DNA of 64,000 bases from Formicincola oecophyllae (GCF_006542395.2 NZ_CP038231.1:1860001-1924000), one strand, 5' to 3'; positions 18,348 to 26,682 are shown, counted from the first letter of the stretch. A program made the numbers and translations. The notes: generated from the sequence alone by a model not told the origin.

Positions 18348-18661
18348 AGCGCCAGTCTAGTGCGCTTTGCCCCTTGCCTTCACCCTGGAGCCCTGCATGG
18401 CAGGCCCCCAGAAAACGCCCTGGGGCAGGGCCTTTCAAAGGGCAGCTGGGGGTAAGGCCTGTTGCGCGCTGCCCACAGCGCCTGGGGAAAGGACGTAGTC
18501 CAGCGCTGAATGGATTTACAGCAACGGCCCTTGCCTTGAAAATGGCTGCAATCTTAAAAAGGGGGCGTTTTTAGAAAGGGGGCGTTGTGGCCCATCCATG
18601 GGCCTCTATCGCCCCCTTGCCCCTTAGCCACGACCCAGACAGAGAGGCACCGAACAGCCCC
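18348..18661. other. Divergent intergenic region pdxA / LapA-like gene
   Basis: About 314 bases between divergent genes. It should hold promoters for pdxA (leftward) and for the LapA-like/pyrF/trpF run (rightward). I see no convincing -35/-10 pair, only a short direct repeat of the string AAAGGGGGCGTT (around 18556 and 18575). Confidence 0.35.
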
Positions 18662-19039
18662 ATGGTCAGACTTTTCATTATTGTGCTTTATCTGGCCGCG
18701 CTGGCCATGTTCGCCATCAGCAACATGCAGCCCAACCCGGCTGACCCCACAGCCATTTACCTGGCTGGCACGCTGGGCGAATTCCATGCCTCAGCAGGCA
18801 TGTTGGCGGGCTGCGTTGGCGTGGCTGGCCTTGTGCTTGGGCTCATCCTGGGTGCCATGGGCCAGTTCAAGGATTGGCGCAAAGGCCGCGGCATTGAAAA
18901 GAAGCTGCGCGAGGTGGAGAAGGACAACGCTCGCCTGCAGGGCCTAGTGGCCCAACATGCCCTCAACAACAGCACAGCCCAGGCAGCAGCTGTCACAACT
19001 GCTGATGGCCGCGATGAGCCCCAGCTGACGGCCAAATAA
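18662..19039 (+). CDS. LapA-like (DUF1049) membrane protein
   Basis: The protein has 125 residues from ATG 18662. It has two membrane helices (VRLFIIVLYLAALAMFAISN; ACVG-type region AGCVGVAGLVLGLILGAMG) followed by a cytoplasmic coiled-coil (EKKLREVEKDNARLQGLV). This is the layout of the LapA/YciS (DUF1049) family, which in E. coli takes part in lipopolysaccharide assembly. The usual N-P-V motif after helix 1 appears as SNMQPNPADPT. Its stop overlaps the pyrF start (TAATG), so it is translationally coupled to pyrF, an arrangement common in Acetobacteraceae as far as I recall. Confidence 0.7.
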   Translation: MVRLFIIVLYLAALAMFAISNMQPNPADPTAIYLAGTLGEFHASAGMLAGCVGVAGLVLGLILGAMGQFKDWRKGRGIEKKLREVEKDNARLQGLVAQHALNNSTAQAAAVTTADGRDEPQLTAK

Positions 19040-19812
19040 TGGTCACAACGCCTGCTCCTGCCAACCAGCCTTCAGCCAACCAGCGGGGGGCTCATCGCCG
19101 TACCAAGCTCATCGCTGCCATTGACACCCACAGCCTGGCCCATGGCCAGCAACTGGCCACGCAGCTGAATGGCGTTGTGGATGCCATTAAGCTGGGGTTT
19201 GAATTCACCTATTCATGTGGTTTGGAGGCCGTGCGGGCGCTTGGCGCCAAGCAGGGGCTTTTCCTGGACCTCAAGCTGCATGACATCCCCAACACTGTGG
19301 CCCAGGGCGTGGCGGCCTTGGCGCCCTTGGGGCCTTTGCTGATGACCATCCACGCCTCTGGCGGCAGCGCCATGGTGCGCGCTGCCAGGAATGCCCTCGA
19401 TGAGGCCTTCAGCGCTAATCCTGGGGCGCGCCCCAAGCTCATCGCTGTAACGGTGCTGACCAGCCTGGACGGTGCTGCCCTCCTGGAACTGGGGGTGGAC
19501 GCCACCCCAGCCCAGCAGGTGGTGCGCCTGGGCAGGCTTGCCATAGAAGCTGGGGCGGATGGCCTCGTGTGCTCCGCCCATGAGATCGCCCCCCTGCGCC
19601 AGGCTTTGGGTGAAGCGCCCCTTCTGGTGGTGCCTGGCATCCGCCCTGCTGGCAGCGCCCATAACGACCAAAAGCGCATCATGACACCAGGCCAAGCAGC
19701 TGAAGCTGGCGCTGATTGGATCGTGGTGGGCCGCCCCATCACTCAAGCAGCAGACCCAGCAGCGGCTGCGCGCGCCATCCAGGCAGAGCTGGCCGCCCAC
19801 ACCAACCCGTGA
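19039..19812 (+). CDS. pyrF: Orotidine-5'-phosphate decarboxylase
   Basis: PyrF decarboxylates OMP to UMP, the last step of de novo pyrimidine synthesis. It has 257 residues, with LIAAIDT at strand 1, AIKLGFEF (substrate Lys), the catalytic LDLKLHDIPNTV (Asp-Lys-Asp network), TIHASGG, AVTVLTSLD, GLVCSAHE and the phosphate loop VVPGIRPAG ... WIVVGRPIT. It carries a 22-residue polar N-terminal extension. Its start overlaps the preceding stop and its own stop overlaps the trpF start (GTGA), so three genes are read as a coupled unit. Confidence 0.95.
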   Translation: MVTTPAPANQPSANQRGAHRRTKLIAAIDTHSLAHGQQLATQLNGVVDAIKLGFEFTYSCGLEAVRALGAKQGLFLDLKLHDIPNTVAQGVAALAPLGPLLMTIHASGGSAMVRAARNALDEAFSANPGARPKLIAVTVLTSLDGAALLELGVDATPAQQVVRLGRLAIEAGADGLVCSAHEIAPLRQALGEAPLLVVPGIRPAGSAHNDQKRIMTPGQAAEAGADWIVVGRPITQAADPAAAARAIQAELAAHTNP

Positions 19813-20555
19813 CAAGCGCCCCCCTTCAGCTTGCCAACCAGCCTGCCCAGGCTGGACCAATTAATGTGCAGGTGAAGATTTGCGGCCTCACCACGCCAAG
19901 CGACTTGGCGCTGTGCCACCAGCTTGGCGTGGCGTGGGTTGGATTGGTGTTTCACCCCCCCTCCCCCCGCGCACTTAATGCTGGGCGTGCAGCCGTCATC
20001 AGCGCAGCCGCCCCCCCAGCCAGCCAAGGCGGGCCAAAGCGCGTTGGGCTATTCGTTAAGCCAACGCTGGCCACCATTCAGGCCGTTCTAGATCATGTCC
20101 AGCTGGACGTCCTGCAGCTTTACACCAGCCTTGAACAAGCAGCCATGCTGCAGCAGGCGCTTGGCAGGGAGGGTTTAGGGGGCGAGGTGCGCAGGGAAGT
20201 TTGGCTTTCACGCGCCATCAAAAGCAAAGCAGACGTGCCCAGCGCTATGGCCAAGGGTGTGGCGCGCTGGGTGGTGGAGGCCAAACCGGCAAACCAGGCC
20301 ATGCCAGGCGGCGCTGGCCAGCGCTTTGATTGGGGCTTGCTCAGTGACTGGCGCCAAGGGGGCGCCCCAGGCCCCTGGATGCTGGCTGGGGGCCTCAACC
20401 CAAGCAATGTGGGCCGTGCCATCGCCGCCACAGGCGCTGTGGCTGTTGACGTCTCCTCAGGGGTGGAAAGCGCGCCAGGGGTGAAGTCCCCCGCCCTCAT
20501 CAAGGCTTTTGTGGAGCAAGCGCGCCAACCTTCAACCCCGCTTGGGGCTAGGTAG
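19809..20555 (+). CDS. trpF: Phosphoribosylanthranilate isomerase
   Basis: TrpF converts N-(5'-phosphoribosyl)anthranilate to CdRP in tryptophan synthesis. I chose GTG 19809, which overlaps the pyrF stop as GTGA. The 248-residue protein shows VKICGLT (catalytic Cys), VGLVFHPPSPRAL, VGLFVKPT, LDVLQLY, GPWMLAGGLNPSNV and AVDVSSGVES (catalytic Asp and phosphate loop). It is longer than the usual 205-215 residues, with inserts around EVWLSRAIKSKADVP and the following loop. The usual partner trpBA does not follow; instead a tRNA gene comes next. Confidence 0.92.
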   Translation: MTSAPLQLANQPAQAGPINVQVKICGLTTPSDLALCHQLGVAWVGLVFHPPSPRALNAGRAAVISAAAPPASQGGPKRVGLFVKPTLATIQAVLDHVQLDVLQLYTSLEQAAMLQQALGREGLGGEVRREVWLSRAIKSKADVPSAMAKGVARWVVEAKPANQAMPGGAGQRFDWGLLSDWRQGGAPGPWMLAGGLNPSNVGRAIAATGAVAVDVSSGVESAPGVKSPALIKAFVEQARQPSTPLGAR

Positions 20556-20587
20556 GGGATTTTCCCCTCTAAAGTCCAAATTACACG

Positions 20588-20616
20588 TTGACCAAACAGG
20601 CCAAAACAGCTAGAAC
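20588..20616 (+). promoter_or_regulatory. Sigma-70-type promoter for the tRNA-Ser gene
   Basis: TTGACC (20588-20593) and TAGAAC (20611-20616) are separated by 17 bases and end 36 bases before the tRNA. This is a good match for a vegetative promoter. Confidence 0.5.
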
Positions 20617-20652
20617 CACCCCTGCAAACGCCGTGGACAACGCGTTGTCAGC

Positions 20653-20742
20653 GGAGGGGTGGCCGAGAGGCTGAAGGCGGCGGTTTGCTAAACCGTTATA
20701 CACTGTCAAGGTGTATCGAGGGTTCGAATCCCTTCCCCTCCG
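20653..20742 (+). tRNA. tRNA-Ser (anticodon GCU)
   Basis: A 90-nt cloverleaf with acceptor stem GGAGGGG pairing with CCCCTCC. The anticodon loop is TTTGCTAAA (anticodon GCT at 20687-20689). It has the long variable arm typical of class II tRNAs (TACACTGTCAAGGTGTA) and a T-arm GGGTTCGAATCCC. CCA (20743-20745) is encoded directly after the discriminator G. It reads AGC and AGU codons. Confidence 0.97.
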
Positions 20743-20783
20743 CCATTTATCTCATTATTTTAAAAGCATTTTGGTTATTTTCC

Positions 20784-20809
20784 AGGGGCGCGCTTCACCG
20801 CCCCTTTTT
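20784..20809 (+). terminator. Rho-independent terminator of the tRNA-Ser transcript
   Basis: The stem AGGGGCG / CGCCCCT encloses an 8-base loop and is followed by TTTTTG, about 40 bases after the tRNA. Confidence 0.75.
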
Positions 20810-21160
20810 GCATGATGGTTCACGCCTGTATTCCTGGTCTCAGGTTCTGCACAAGTAACTTTCACGCCCTCTCAGCCGCTTTGATGTATTGAGGGGGAAA
20901 AGTTTGAACAAACCTTGAACAGATTAACTTTATACATCCACGTAGCCCAAGCAGATGGTCGTTAAGTCACAGCTGCTTTGAGCTTAGGCACTTCATGACT
21001 AAGCTTGATCTTTTATTCTTTCCAGTATGCTTAAGGTGCGCTTGCCAGCAGGAAAAAGCTCTTTAAAATCATTGCCGTTTTGAAACATCAGGGCGCTTGG
21101 ACCTGCCACAAGCGCCCTTTGTTTTGCCTTGTTCTTGTTCAAAAAGGCCAGCGCTACGCC
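20810..21160 (+). other. AT-rich leader region of the DUF805-SHOCT gene with internal terminator-like hairpin
   Basis: No coding gene is seen here. The stretch is AT-richer than its surroundings and holds possible promoter elements around 20904-20936 (TTGAAC, TATACA, not ideally spaced). At 21090-21118 a 10-pair stem (AGGGCGCTTG / CAAGCGCCCT) with a 9-base loop is followed by TTGTTTTG, 43 bases before the start of the downstream gene. It may be the terminator of a small RNA, or an attenuator for that gene. Confidence 0.45.
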
Positions 21161-21943
21161 ATGACCCACTACCAACTCAACACTGACCAGCCTGAAAAGC
21201 CAGCTTTGCCCCAGAATGGATGGGGATGGTTCATGTTGGCTTTCAAGAATTATGCCGTTTTCAAAGGTCGTGCCCCCAGGGCGGAATTCTGGTGGTTCAT
21301 GCTGTTCATGTGGATCTTCATTCTTATCGCTGGGGGGCTTGATATCCTCTTCCATTGGTGGGGTGTTCTCGGTAGCCTGGTTGACCTGGCATTAATCCTG
21401 CCTCATCTGGCTGTCTCAACGCGCCGCTTGCATGACATTGGCCGTTCAGGATGGTGGCTGGTGGTTTACTGGTTTTTCTATGTGATGTTGTTTGGTGGCG
21501 TGGTGGTTCTGGTTTTCAACGCCAAACAAATTCAAGCCATGTTCAACCAGACTGCTCCTGAGAATTCAGGTTTGATTGGGGTCGCCTTGTTCACAGGGCT
21601 AATATTCCTTATATACACCGTTTTAGACCAGGTGCTCTTGATATTTGATTGCTTGCCAAGTCAGCTTGGTTCTAACAAATACGGTCCCAACCCTTATGGT
21701 TATGGGCCTGCCGTTAAGGAGCAGGCTTTCCTTACTGAAGCTGGTCCAGATGTTGGCATTGCCCCGGCCAACCAGGCCCCGGTGCTATCACCCACCCAGC
21801 AGGCAGCCCAAGCCCAGGCCCGCGCCCAGCAAGACATGGATGCCCTGGCATTGCTGGAGAAATTCGCTGATTTGCGCGACAAGGGCGTTCTGACGCCAGA
21901 GGAGTTCGAACGGAAGAAAGAAGAGATCCTCTCCAAATTCTGA
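21161..21943 (+). CDS. DUF805 membrane protein with C-terminal SHOCT domain (distant copy 5)
   Basis: The protein has 260 residues from ATG 21161 and the same architecture as the 11.5-14.9 kb cluster. The DUF805 domain opens NGWGWFMLAFKNYAVFKGRA, then PRAEFWWFMLF into helix 1, TRRLHDIGRSGWW, three more helices with an inserted loop (QIQAMFNQTAPENSG), and the closing SQLGSNKYGPNPYGYG. A 50-residue linker leads to a SHOCT module (ALLEKFADLRDKGVLTPEEF). The gene is AT-richer than the cluster copies and its SHOCT base sequence is different, so it has not been homogenised with them. It stands alone after tRNA-Ser and its terminator. Confidence 0.85.
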   Translation: MTHYQLNTDQPEKPALPQNGWGWFMLAFKNYAVFKGRAPRAEFWWFMLFMWIFILIAGGLDILFHWWGVLGSLVDLALILPHLAVSTRRLHDIGRSGWWLVVYWFFYVMLFGGVVVLVFNAKQIQAMFNQTAPENSGLIGVALFTGLIFLIYTVLDQVLLIFDCLPSQLGSNKYGPNPYGYGPAVKEQAFLTEAGPDVGIAPANQAPVLSPTQQAAQAQARAQQDMDALALLEKFADLRDKGVLTPEEFERKKEEILSKF

Positions 21944-22092
21944 AGCCTTATTTCTGGGCAGAGGGGCAAAAGCTTGGGAAAGCCGCCCCAAAGCCACGCT
22001 TTCAAAACCGTGCTCCCTCAACAGTTCCCCTAAAGCCCCAACCCTGCCAACGCCGGCGTGAAACACCGGCTTAGGGGTTTCAAGGCAATGCA

Positions 22093-22116
22093 GGGTGCAA
22101 GCCCAAAGGTAGTAAA
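22093..22116 (+). repeat. Hairpin plus AGTAAA module of the structured repeat family (degenerate)
   Basis: GGGTGCAAGCCC forms a small hairpin followed by AAAGGTAGTAAAA. The same hairpin-then-(A)AACGCAGTAA order is found at 51393, 52176, 61203 and, on the other strand, 52561. Confidence 0.45.
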
Positions 22117-22160
22117 AATTTTGCTTAGACCCCTTCAAGACAATCCGGCCCTTTCTGCTG

Positions 22161-22292
22161 CCTTATCCTGCGGGCGTCAGCAAGTGCGCACCGGCCTTAA
22201 CGGGCCACTGTCCTACAGGGTTTCCGCCCTGACATTCCAGGCTTTAACGGACTTGCACCCCATACGGCGGCTCTGCCGCACAGGTAGCCTGG
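22161..22292 (-). repeat. Degenerate structured element fused to a CRISPR-repeat remnant
   Basis: Read on the minus strand, 22292-22240 gives a CRISPR-like CTACCTGTGCGGCAGAG running straight into GCCGCCGTATGGGGTGCAAG and CCGTTAAAGCC. This is the same junction and order as at 52104-52155. Bases 22271-22288 match 17 of 18 positions of the type I-F repeat of this genome. The far end of the element (about 22161) is poorly conserved. No spacer-repeat units follow, so this is a relic. Confidence 0.55.
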
Positions 22293-22467
22293 AGGGGAAG
22301 GAGCTGGCTGGTGCTTTGAAAAAGGCATTAAATAAGAAATTAAGATAAGCGGGCGTGGAGCTGCCTAAGTCAGCTCTCATCATATGTGCTGCGGGGCGTT
22401 CCTCAAGCACAGCGCCAACCATAAAGAACTGCAAGAAGGGGTCTGGTGAAAGCTAGGCTTTACACAT

Positions 22468-22557
22468 ATGGAAAAAATCATGGACAGCCGCTGGACGTTC
22501 CCCGTTATCATTGTTGTCAGCGCCCTTATAGGCACTTGCCTTGGCTGGAAACTCTGA
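22468..22557 (+). CDS. Possible 29-residue single-pass membrane peptide
   Basis: ATG 22468 opens MEKIMDSRWTF followed by a hydrophobic run (PVIIVVSALIGTCLGW) and a short end KL. A second in-frame ATG at 22480 has TGGA about 11 bases upstream. The hydrophobic run could be a signal anchor. There is no homologue I recognise and the support is weak, because such short ORFs occur by chance. Confidence 0.25.
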   Translation: MEKIMDSRWTFPVIIVVSALIGTCLGWKL

Positions 22558-22754
22558 CTTCCCCTTGAAGGGTAAGACGGTCCCACAGCCAAGCCTAGTG
22601 CGGTGTCGTGCCCTCTTCAGCAACGCCACCAACCAAGGAAGTGGGGTCAGGGAAGTGGGGAAGGGCGGACGTCCTTCGTGCCAATCCCATCTGAGCCAGC
22701 TTCCGCTCCTATTAACCTTCTCAAATTACCTCCCCACCCTAAGGATTAGTGGGG

Positions 22755-23237
22755 TCAGCGGCGGCTGGGAGAGAGGGCACGCCCACCCTTAGAGGGGTGC
22801 TGCGGTCGTGGCGCTGTGGGGTAAGCTTCCATAGGGGTGCTGCCTGGCGGTATTTCAGCCAAGTAGCGGCTTAAAGCTTTGTCCACCTGCATGTTCTCAG
22901 AAGGGGCCATGTCATGATTGATGGCATTTTCCAGGGCATGGCGGGCGGCATTGTCCACCTTTAGCAGGGTTGGCATGTCGGTAGCGCCCAAGCGGCGGCT
23001 CAGCAAGGCGTTGCGCGCCATGCCATTGACCACGAAATAAGCGTAAAGCCGCGCCTGGGGGGAAACCAAGGGCTCCGCTTCCTCCGCCTGGGCGGCCTCA
23101 GCCCCCTGGCCTGGTTCAGCACGGCAGGCGGTCATGGCCATGGCAGTGCCAACGCCCAGCAACAGCACGGGCAGCAAGGCCAGGCGCCAAGGCGAAGCCC
23201 CCTTTGGCGTGGAGGTTGGGCGGGCTTGAGGGTGCAT
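22755..23237 (-). CDS. Putative lipoprotein, unknown function
   Basis: The protein has 161 residues from ATG 23237; an ATG at 23303 is an alternative with GGAG upstream. After MHPQARPTSTPKGASPWR comes a hydrophobic stretch and a likely lipobox (MTAC). The mature part has an acidic Ala/Glu-rich spacer, then a helical segment (SPQARLYAYFVVNGMARNALLSRRLGAT). Function unknown. The gene is divergent from rpmE, whose start lies about 120 bases away. Confidence 0.55.
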   Translation of the reverse strand: MHPQARPTSTPKGASPWRLALLPVLLLGVGTAMAMTACRAEPGQGAEAAQAEEAEPLVSPQARLYAYFVVNGMARNALLSRRLGATDMPTLLKVDNAARHALENAINHDMAPSENMQVDKALSRYLAEIPPGSTPMEAYPTAPRPQHPSKGGRALSPSRR

Positions 23238-23358
23238 TAAAGGGGGCAACAAGGGTACCTCATTCTTTTCAGCGGCTGCTTGATGAGTTATAGAGCCCTT
23301 CATCCGCTTGATCCGCTCCGGTCGGCATCGGAGCCCCAGCACAGTAAGGTTTGCATAC

Positions 23359-23592
23359 ATGAAGCCCGATATTCACCCCGATTACCACGAAGTCACCATC
23401 ATCCTGGCTGACGGCACAGAGTACAAGACGCGTTCTTGCTACGGCAAACCCGGCGACACCATCAAGCTGGACATCGACCCCCATACCCACCCCGCCTGGA
23501 CCGGCGTGCAGCGCATCATGGACACCGGGGGCCGCGTTGCCAAGTTCAACAAGAAGTTTGGTGGCCTGGGCAACCTCGGCGCCAAGAAATAA
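23359..23592 (+). CDS. rpmE: 50S ribosomal protein L31 (bL31)
   Basis: The 77-residue protein [20 protein letters not shown] ... shows the L31 N-terminus and the [20 protein letters not shown] segments. It lacks the zinc-binding CxxC of the C+ form, as is usual for the alphaproteobacterial type with a single Cys. It binds the large subunit near the central protuberance. TAAGG lies about 12 bases upstream. Confidence 0.95.
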   Translation: MKPDIHPDYHEVTIILADGTEYKTRSCYGKPGDTIKLDIDPHTHPAWTGVQRIMDTGGRVAKFNKKFGGLGNLGAKK

Positions 23593-23682
23593 CGGCGCTT
23601 GGCTGCCCCCAAGCGCGCTTGGGCAGGCGGCCAGCCCCTTTTTAAAATCATCGTTCGACCCCTGTTTGAGGTGAATGCGACC

Positions 23683-24309
23683 ATGTCCCAGCAGCCCCTC
23701 ATGCCCAAGGCCACCGCTGTGTGGCTCATCGACAAGACTGGCCTGACGTTCACCCAGATTGCCGAGTTCTGCGGCATGCACCCCCTTGAGATCCAGGCCA
23801 TTGCTGATGGCGAAGTGGCAACAGGCATCAATGGTTATGACCCTGTTGCCAACCACCAGCTTTCCGCAGCTGAAATCACCCGCTGCGAGAAGGACCCTGC
23901 AGCGCGCCTCAAGCTGTTGCCTGCCAAAAACCCCGTGACGCGCCGCACCAAGGGTGCGCGCTACACCCCCGTTGCCCGCCGCAACGACAGGCCTGACGCC
24001 ATCGCTTTCATCCTGCGCCAGTTCCCGCAGGTCCAGGATGTGCAGATCGCCCGCCTGCTTGGCACTACCAAAGACACCATCGCCAAAGTGCGCGAACGCC
24101 AGCACTGGAACAGCGCCAACATCAAGCCGCGTGACCCGGTTATTCTGGGCCTGTGCACGCAGACGGACTTCAACGCTGCCGTCAACGTTGCCAATGAGCG
24201 TGTAGCGCGTGAGAAGGCCGAAGCTGGCCTTAAGGATGGCATGGGCGCCATCCCTGCAGCGCCTGAAGCACCTGCTGCGGAAGCGCCAGCTTCCACCCCC
24301 GAAGCCTGA
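23683..24309 (+). CDS. DUF1013 (TrcR-like) protein
   Basis: The protein has 208 residues from ATG 23683 (GAGGTG upstream). It has two helix-turn-helix-like segments ([49 protein letters not shown]) typical of the alphaproteobacterial DUF1013 family. In Caulobacter a member (TrcR) is described as an RNA-polymerase-associated cell-cycle transcription factor; I cite this from memory. An Ala/Pro-rich tail ends the protein. The stop overlaps the purE start (ATGA), and rpmE precedes it by 90 bases. Confidence 0.8.
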   Translation: MSQQPLMPKATAVWLIDKTGLTFTQIAEFCGMHPLEIQAIADGEVATGINGYDPVANHQLSAAEITRCEKDPAARLKLLPAKNPVTRRTKGARYTPVARRNDRPDAIAFILRQFPQVQDVQIARLLGTTKDTIAKVRERQHWNSANIKPRDPVILGLCTQTDFNAAVNVANERVAREKAEAGLKDGMGAIPAAPEAPAAEAPASTPEA

Positions 24310-24866
24310 TGGCCGCCCAAGCCAGCGCCAGCGCTGCTGGGGCCCTCCAAGGGGCGCCCTTGAAGGGCACCGCCCCAGGTCCTGCGCAGGTGGGCATCAT
24401 CATGGGCAGCCAGTCGGACTGGCCCACCATGCGCCATGCCGCCCAAACGCTGGACGCCCTGGGGGTGCCCTGGGAAGCGCGCATTGTTTCAGCCCACCGC
24501 ACGCCAGACCGGCTGCAAGCCTATGCCAAAACGGCCCAAGGGCGCGGGTTGAAAACCGTCATCGCCGGCGCTGGCGGCGCTGCGCATCTGCCTGGCATGG
24601 CGGCAGCCTGGACGGCCCTCCCCGTGCTGGGCGTGCCTGTGGAAAGCCGCATCCTTAAAGGGCGCGACAGCCTGCTTTCCATTGTGCAGATGCCAGCTGG
24701 CGTGCCTGTGGGCACGTTGGCCATTGGCCGCGCTGGCGCTGTGAACGCTGCCTTGCTTTCGGCTGCTATCATCGCCCTTTCTGATGCTGCCTTGGCCCAG
24801 CGCTTGGCTGATTGGCGCGCTGCGCAGACGGCCTCCGTGGCAGCCGCTCCTTCAGACGAACCTTGA
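24309..24866 (+). CDS. purE: N5-carboxyaminoimidazole ribonucleotide mutase
   Basis: PurE moves the carboxyl group of N5-CAIR to C4, giving CAIR in purine synthesis. The 185-residue protein shows [22 protein letters not shown] (catalytic His), [13 protein letters not shown] and [14 protein letters not shown], all class I hallmarks. A 27-residue Ala/Gly-rich leader precedes the domain; the coupled ATGA overlap with the upstream gene supports this start. purK follows after 150 bases. Confidence 0.95.
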   Translation: MAAQASASAAGALQGAPLKGTAPGPAQVGIIMGSQSDWPTMRHAAQTLDALGVPWEARIVSAHRTPDRLQAYAKTAQGRGLKTVIAGAGGAAHLPGMAAAWTALPVLGVPVESRILKGRDSLLSIVQMPAGVPVGTLAIGRAGAVNAALLSAAIIALSDAALAQRLADWRAAQTASVAAAPSDEP

Positions 24867-25018
24867 AAGCGCAGCCGACCCAGTAAGGGATGGAGGAGCG
24901 CTAAGGGCTGCCCAATACCCCATGGTTTTTCCTGCCCTAGGCCTTCCCTGCTGGGTTAGCTCACCCGGCTGCCCACCCGACCACATCATTTCCCCCGTTT
25001 CCAGGAGCCACCACGCCC

Positions 25019-26182
25019 ATGCCCGGCAACGCTTCAGCTGTTTTCGCCAGCTTTCCCTCATCAGGCATCATTGGGATTGTGGGTGGTGGGCAATTGGGAC
25101 GGATGTCCGCCCAAGCTGCAGCCAAGCTGGGGCTGCGCGTGCACATATTGGCTGACGGGCCAGATAGCCCCGCTTCTGAAGTGGCCTGGAAAACCACGGT
25201 GGGCCGCTATGACGACCCAGCCGTGCTGGAACGCTTCGCCGCAGAGTGCGATGTGGTGACGTTTGAGTTCGAGAATATCAGTGAAGAGGGCCTGGCCCAC
25301 CTTGAAACGCTGCGCCCTGTGCGCCCGGCGCGCCGCATTCTGCAAATCAGCCAGGACAGGCTGGTGGAGAAAGCCACCCTTGAAGAACTTGGTTTTGAGG
25401 TCGCCCCCTGGCGCCCTGTCCGCACTGAGGCCGAACTGGCGGCGCTGGCTGACTTCCCCCTGCCCTTCGTGCTGAAGACCACGCGCCTGGGCTATGACGG
25501 CAAAGGCCAGCGCTGGATCAGGACGGAGGCGGAGCGTGAAGCCCTCCTCAACGGGCAGGACGCCAAGGCGCCACCACTGCCCCTGGTGGCTGAAGGCAAG
25601 GTGGACTTCGCGCGCGAGCTCAGCGTAATGGTGGCGCGCAGCCCCTCTGGCACCATCATCAACTTCCCTGCTACGGAGAACCACCACCGTGATGGCATCC
25701 TGCGCCTTTCCATCGCGCCAGCCCCCATCACGCCTGAGCGCACTGCCGCGCTAGAGGTCCTGGCCTGCCACCTGGCGGAGAAGCTAGGCCTTGAAGGGCT
25801 GATGGGCATTGAGTTCTTTGAGGCTGAGGACGGGCGCTTCCTCATCAACGAAATAGCGCCGCGCCCGCACAATTCTGGCCACTGGACGCAGAATGGTTGC
25901 ACCCTTGACCAGTTTGAGGCCCACATCCGTTCCGTGGCGGACATGCCACTGCCCAAGCCCTGGCGCCATTCAGACGTGGCGATGAGCAACATCATCGGCC
26001 CTGACGACATGGCCCAGGTCCCCGCCATGCTGCGGGAGGAAGCGGCGGCCGTTCACCTCTACGGCAAAAAGGAGGCCCGCCCAGGCCGCAAAATGGGCCA
26101 CGTCAACCGCCCCTTCCCCAAAGGGGCCATGCCTGGCCTCCCCACCCTCGCCACCTTCAAACCAGCTTTGAAAGAGGGTTGA
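25019..26182 (+). CDS. purK: N5-carboxyaminoimidazole ribonucleotide synthase
   Basis: PurK makes N5-CAIR from AIR, bicarbonate and ATP; PurE then uses it. The 387-residue ATP-grasp protein begins with GIIGIVGGGQLGRM (dinucleotide-like loop) and shows DVVTFEFENI, LKTTRLGYDGKGQ (ATP-binding Lys and Gly loop), EGKVDFARELSVMVAR, MGIEFFEAEDGRFLINEIAPRPHNSGHWT (metal and substrate residues) and GHVNRP. It is complete and of normal length. The purE-purK order fits a joint operon. Confidence 0.95.
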   Translation: MPGNASAVFASFPSSGIIGIVGGGQLGRMSAQAAAKLGLRVHILADGPDSPASEVAWKTTVGRYDDPAVLERFAAECDVVTFEFENISEEGLAHLETLRPVRPARRILQISQDRLVEKATLEELGFEVAPWRPVRTEAELAALADFPLPFVLKTTRLGYDGKGQRWIRTEAEREALLNGQDAKAPPLPLVAEGKVDFARELSVMVARSPSGTIINFPATENHHRDGILRLSIAPAPITPERTAALEVLACHLAEKLGLEGLMGIEFFEAEDGRFLINEIAPRPHNSGHWTQNGCTLDQFEAHIRSVADMPLPKPWRHSDVAMSNIIGPDDMAQVPAMLREEAAAVHLYGKKEARPGRKMGHVNRPFPKGAMPGLPTLATFKPALKEG

Positions 26183-26269
26183 GGGACCTTGGCAGGATCT
26201 TTGGGGTGGAGCTATAAGCAACGTACCTTGTCTGCCCCAGGCCAGATTTTGAATCCATGAGGGAACACC

Positions 26270-26608
26270 ATGTCCAGCAATGAGCTCCGTAAAGGCCGCC
26301 ACACCACTTACGGCAAGCGCATTGGCCTGTACGGGGAAGGGGGCAGTCATGCTGGATTCTTGCAGGATGACAACAGCGTCGTGCTGTCCTTCCCGTTCAA
26401 GGATTGTGTCCTTGAAGGGGGCATGACCAAAGAAGACAAAAAACGTGAAGAACGTTACCTGCACCAGGCGATGGACCGCAGGGACATCAACACCCTGTTT
26501 GAACCCAAAGTCTTGACAGGCTTTGAGTTTGTGGGCGATCCCAACAGCCAACAGCCAACAGCCAACAGCCAACAGCCAACAGCCAACAGCCAACAGCCAA
26601 CACTGTAG
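26270..26608 (+). CDS. mod: Type III modification methylase, N-terminal segment, out of frame with the rest (phase OFF)
   Basis: ATG 26270 has AGGGAAC just upstream and encodes 112 residues. Residues 1-90 are the standard Mod N-terminus: RKGRHTTYGKRIGLYGE, FPFKDCVLEGGMTKEDKKRE, then INTLFEPKVLTGFEFVGD. The sequence then enters eight-plus copies of a 7-base repeat, read as PTANSQQ, and stops just after them. The remaining Mod sequence continues in a different frame from 26527 onward. One more repeat unit (nine) or two fewer (six) would join both parts into one protein of normal type III Mod layout. As written, only a short fragment would be made. Confidence 0.8.
   Translation: MSSNELRKGRHTTYGKRIGLYGEGGSHAGFLQDDNSVVLSFPFKDCVLEGGMTKEDKKREERYLHQAMDRRDINTLFEPKVLTGFEFVGDPNSQQPTANSQQPTANSQQPTL
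26541..26602 (+). repeat. Heptanucleotide tandem repeat (CCAACAG) x 8 plus a partial copy, inside mod
   Basis: Eight perfect CCAACAG units fill 26541-26596 and a ninth, incomplete unit (CCAACA) follows. Because 7 is not a multiple of 3, gain or loss of a unit shifts the frame, while all three frames of the repeat stay open. Such repeats change length by slipped-strand mispairing and act as on/off switches. Confidence 0.95.
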
Positions 26609-26682
26609 AGTTTTTTGACGAACAAGGTGCCCTCAAGCAGAACCTGCTGATCAAGGGCAACAACCTGCTGGCTCTCCACGCT

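Larger units (their letters stand above)
21944..22754. other. Repeat-bearing intergenic region
   Basis: About 800 bases with no convincing large gene. It holds a degenerate copy of the CRISPR-linked structured element (22161-22292), a related hairpin at 22093-22116, a tiny membrane ORF (22468-22557) and a short direct repeat GGAAGTGGGG at about 22638 and 22652. Longer open frames across the stretch have no ribosome site or family likeness. Confidence 0.5.

Noticed and set aside
22058-22348. 96-codon open frame in the 22-kb intergenic region
   Set aside because: It passes through the degenerate repeat element and the CRISPR-repeat remnant and lacks coding features.
20653-22754. Possible genomic island integrated at tRNA-Ser
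   Set aside because: No integrase and no second copy of the tRNA 3' end is visible within the window, although the following DNA is AT-richer.
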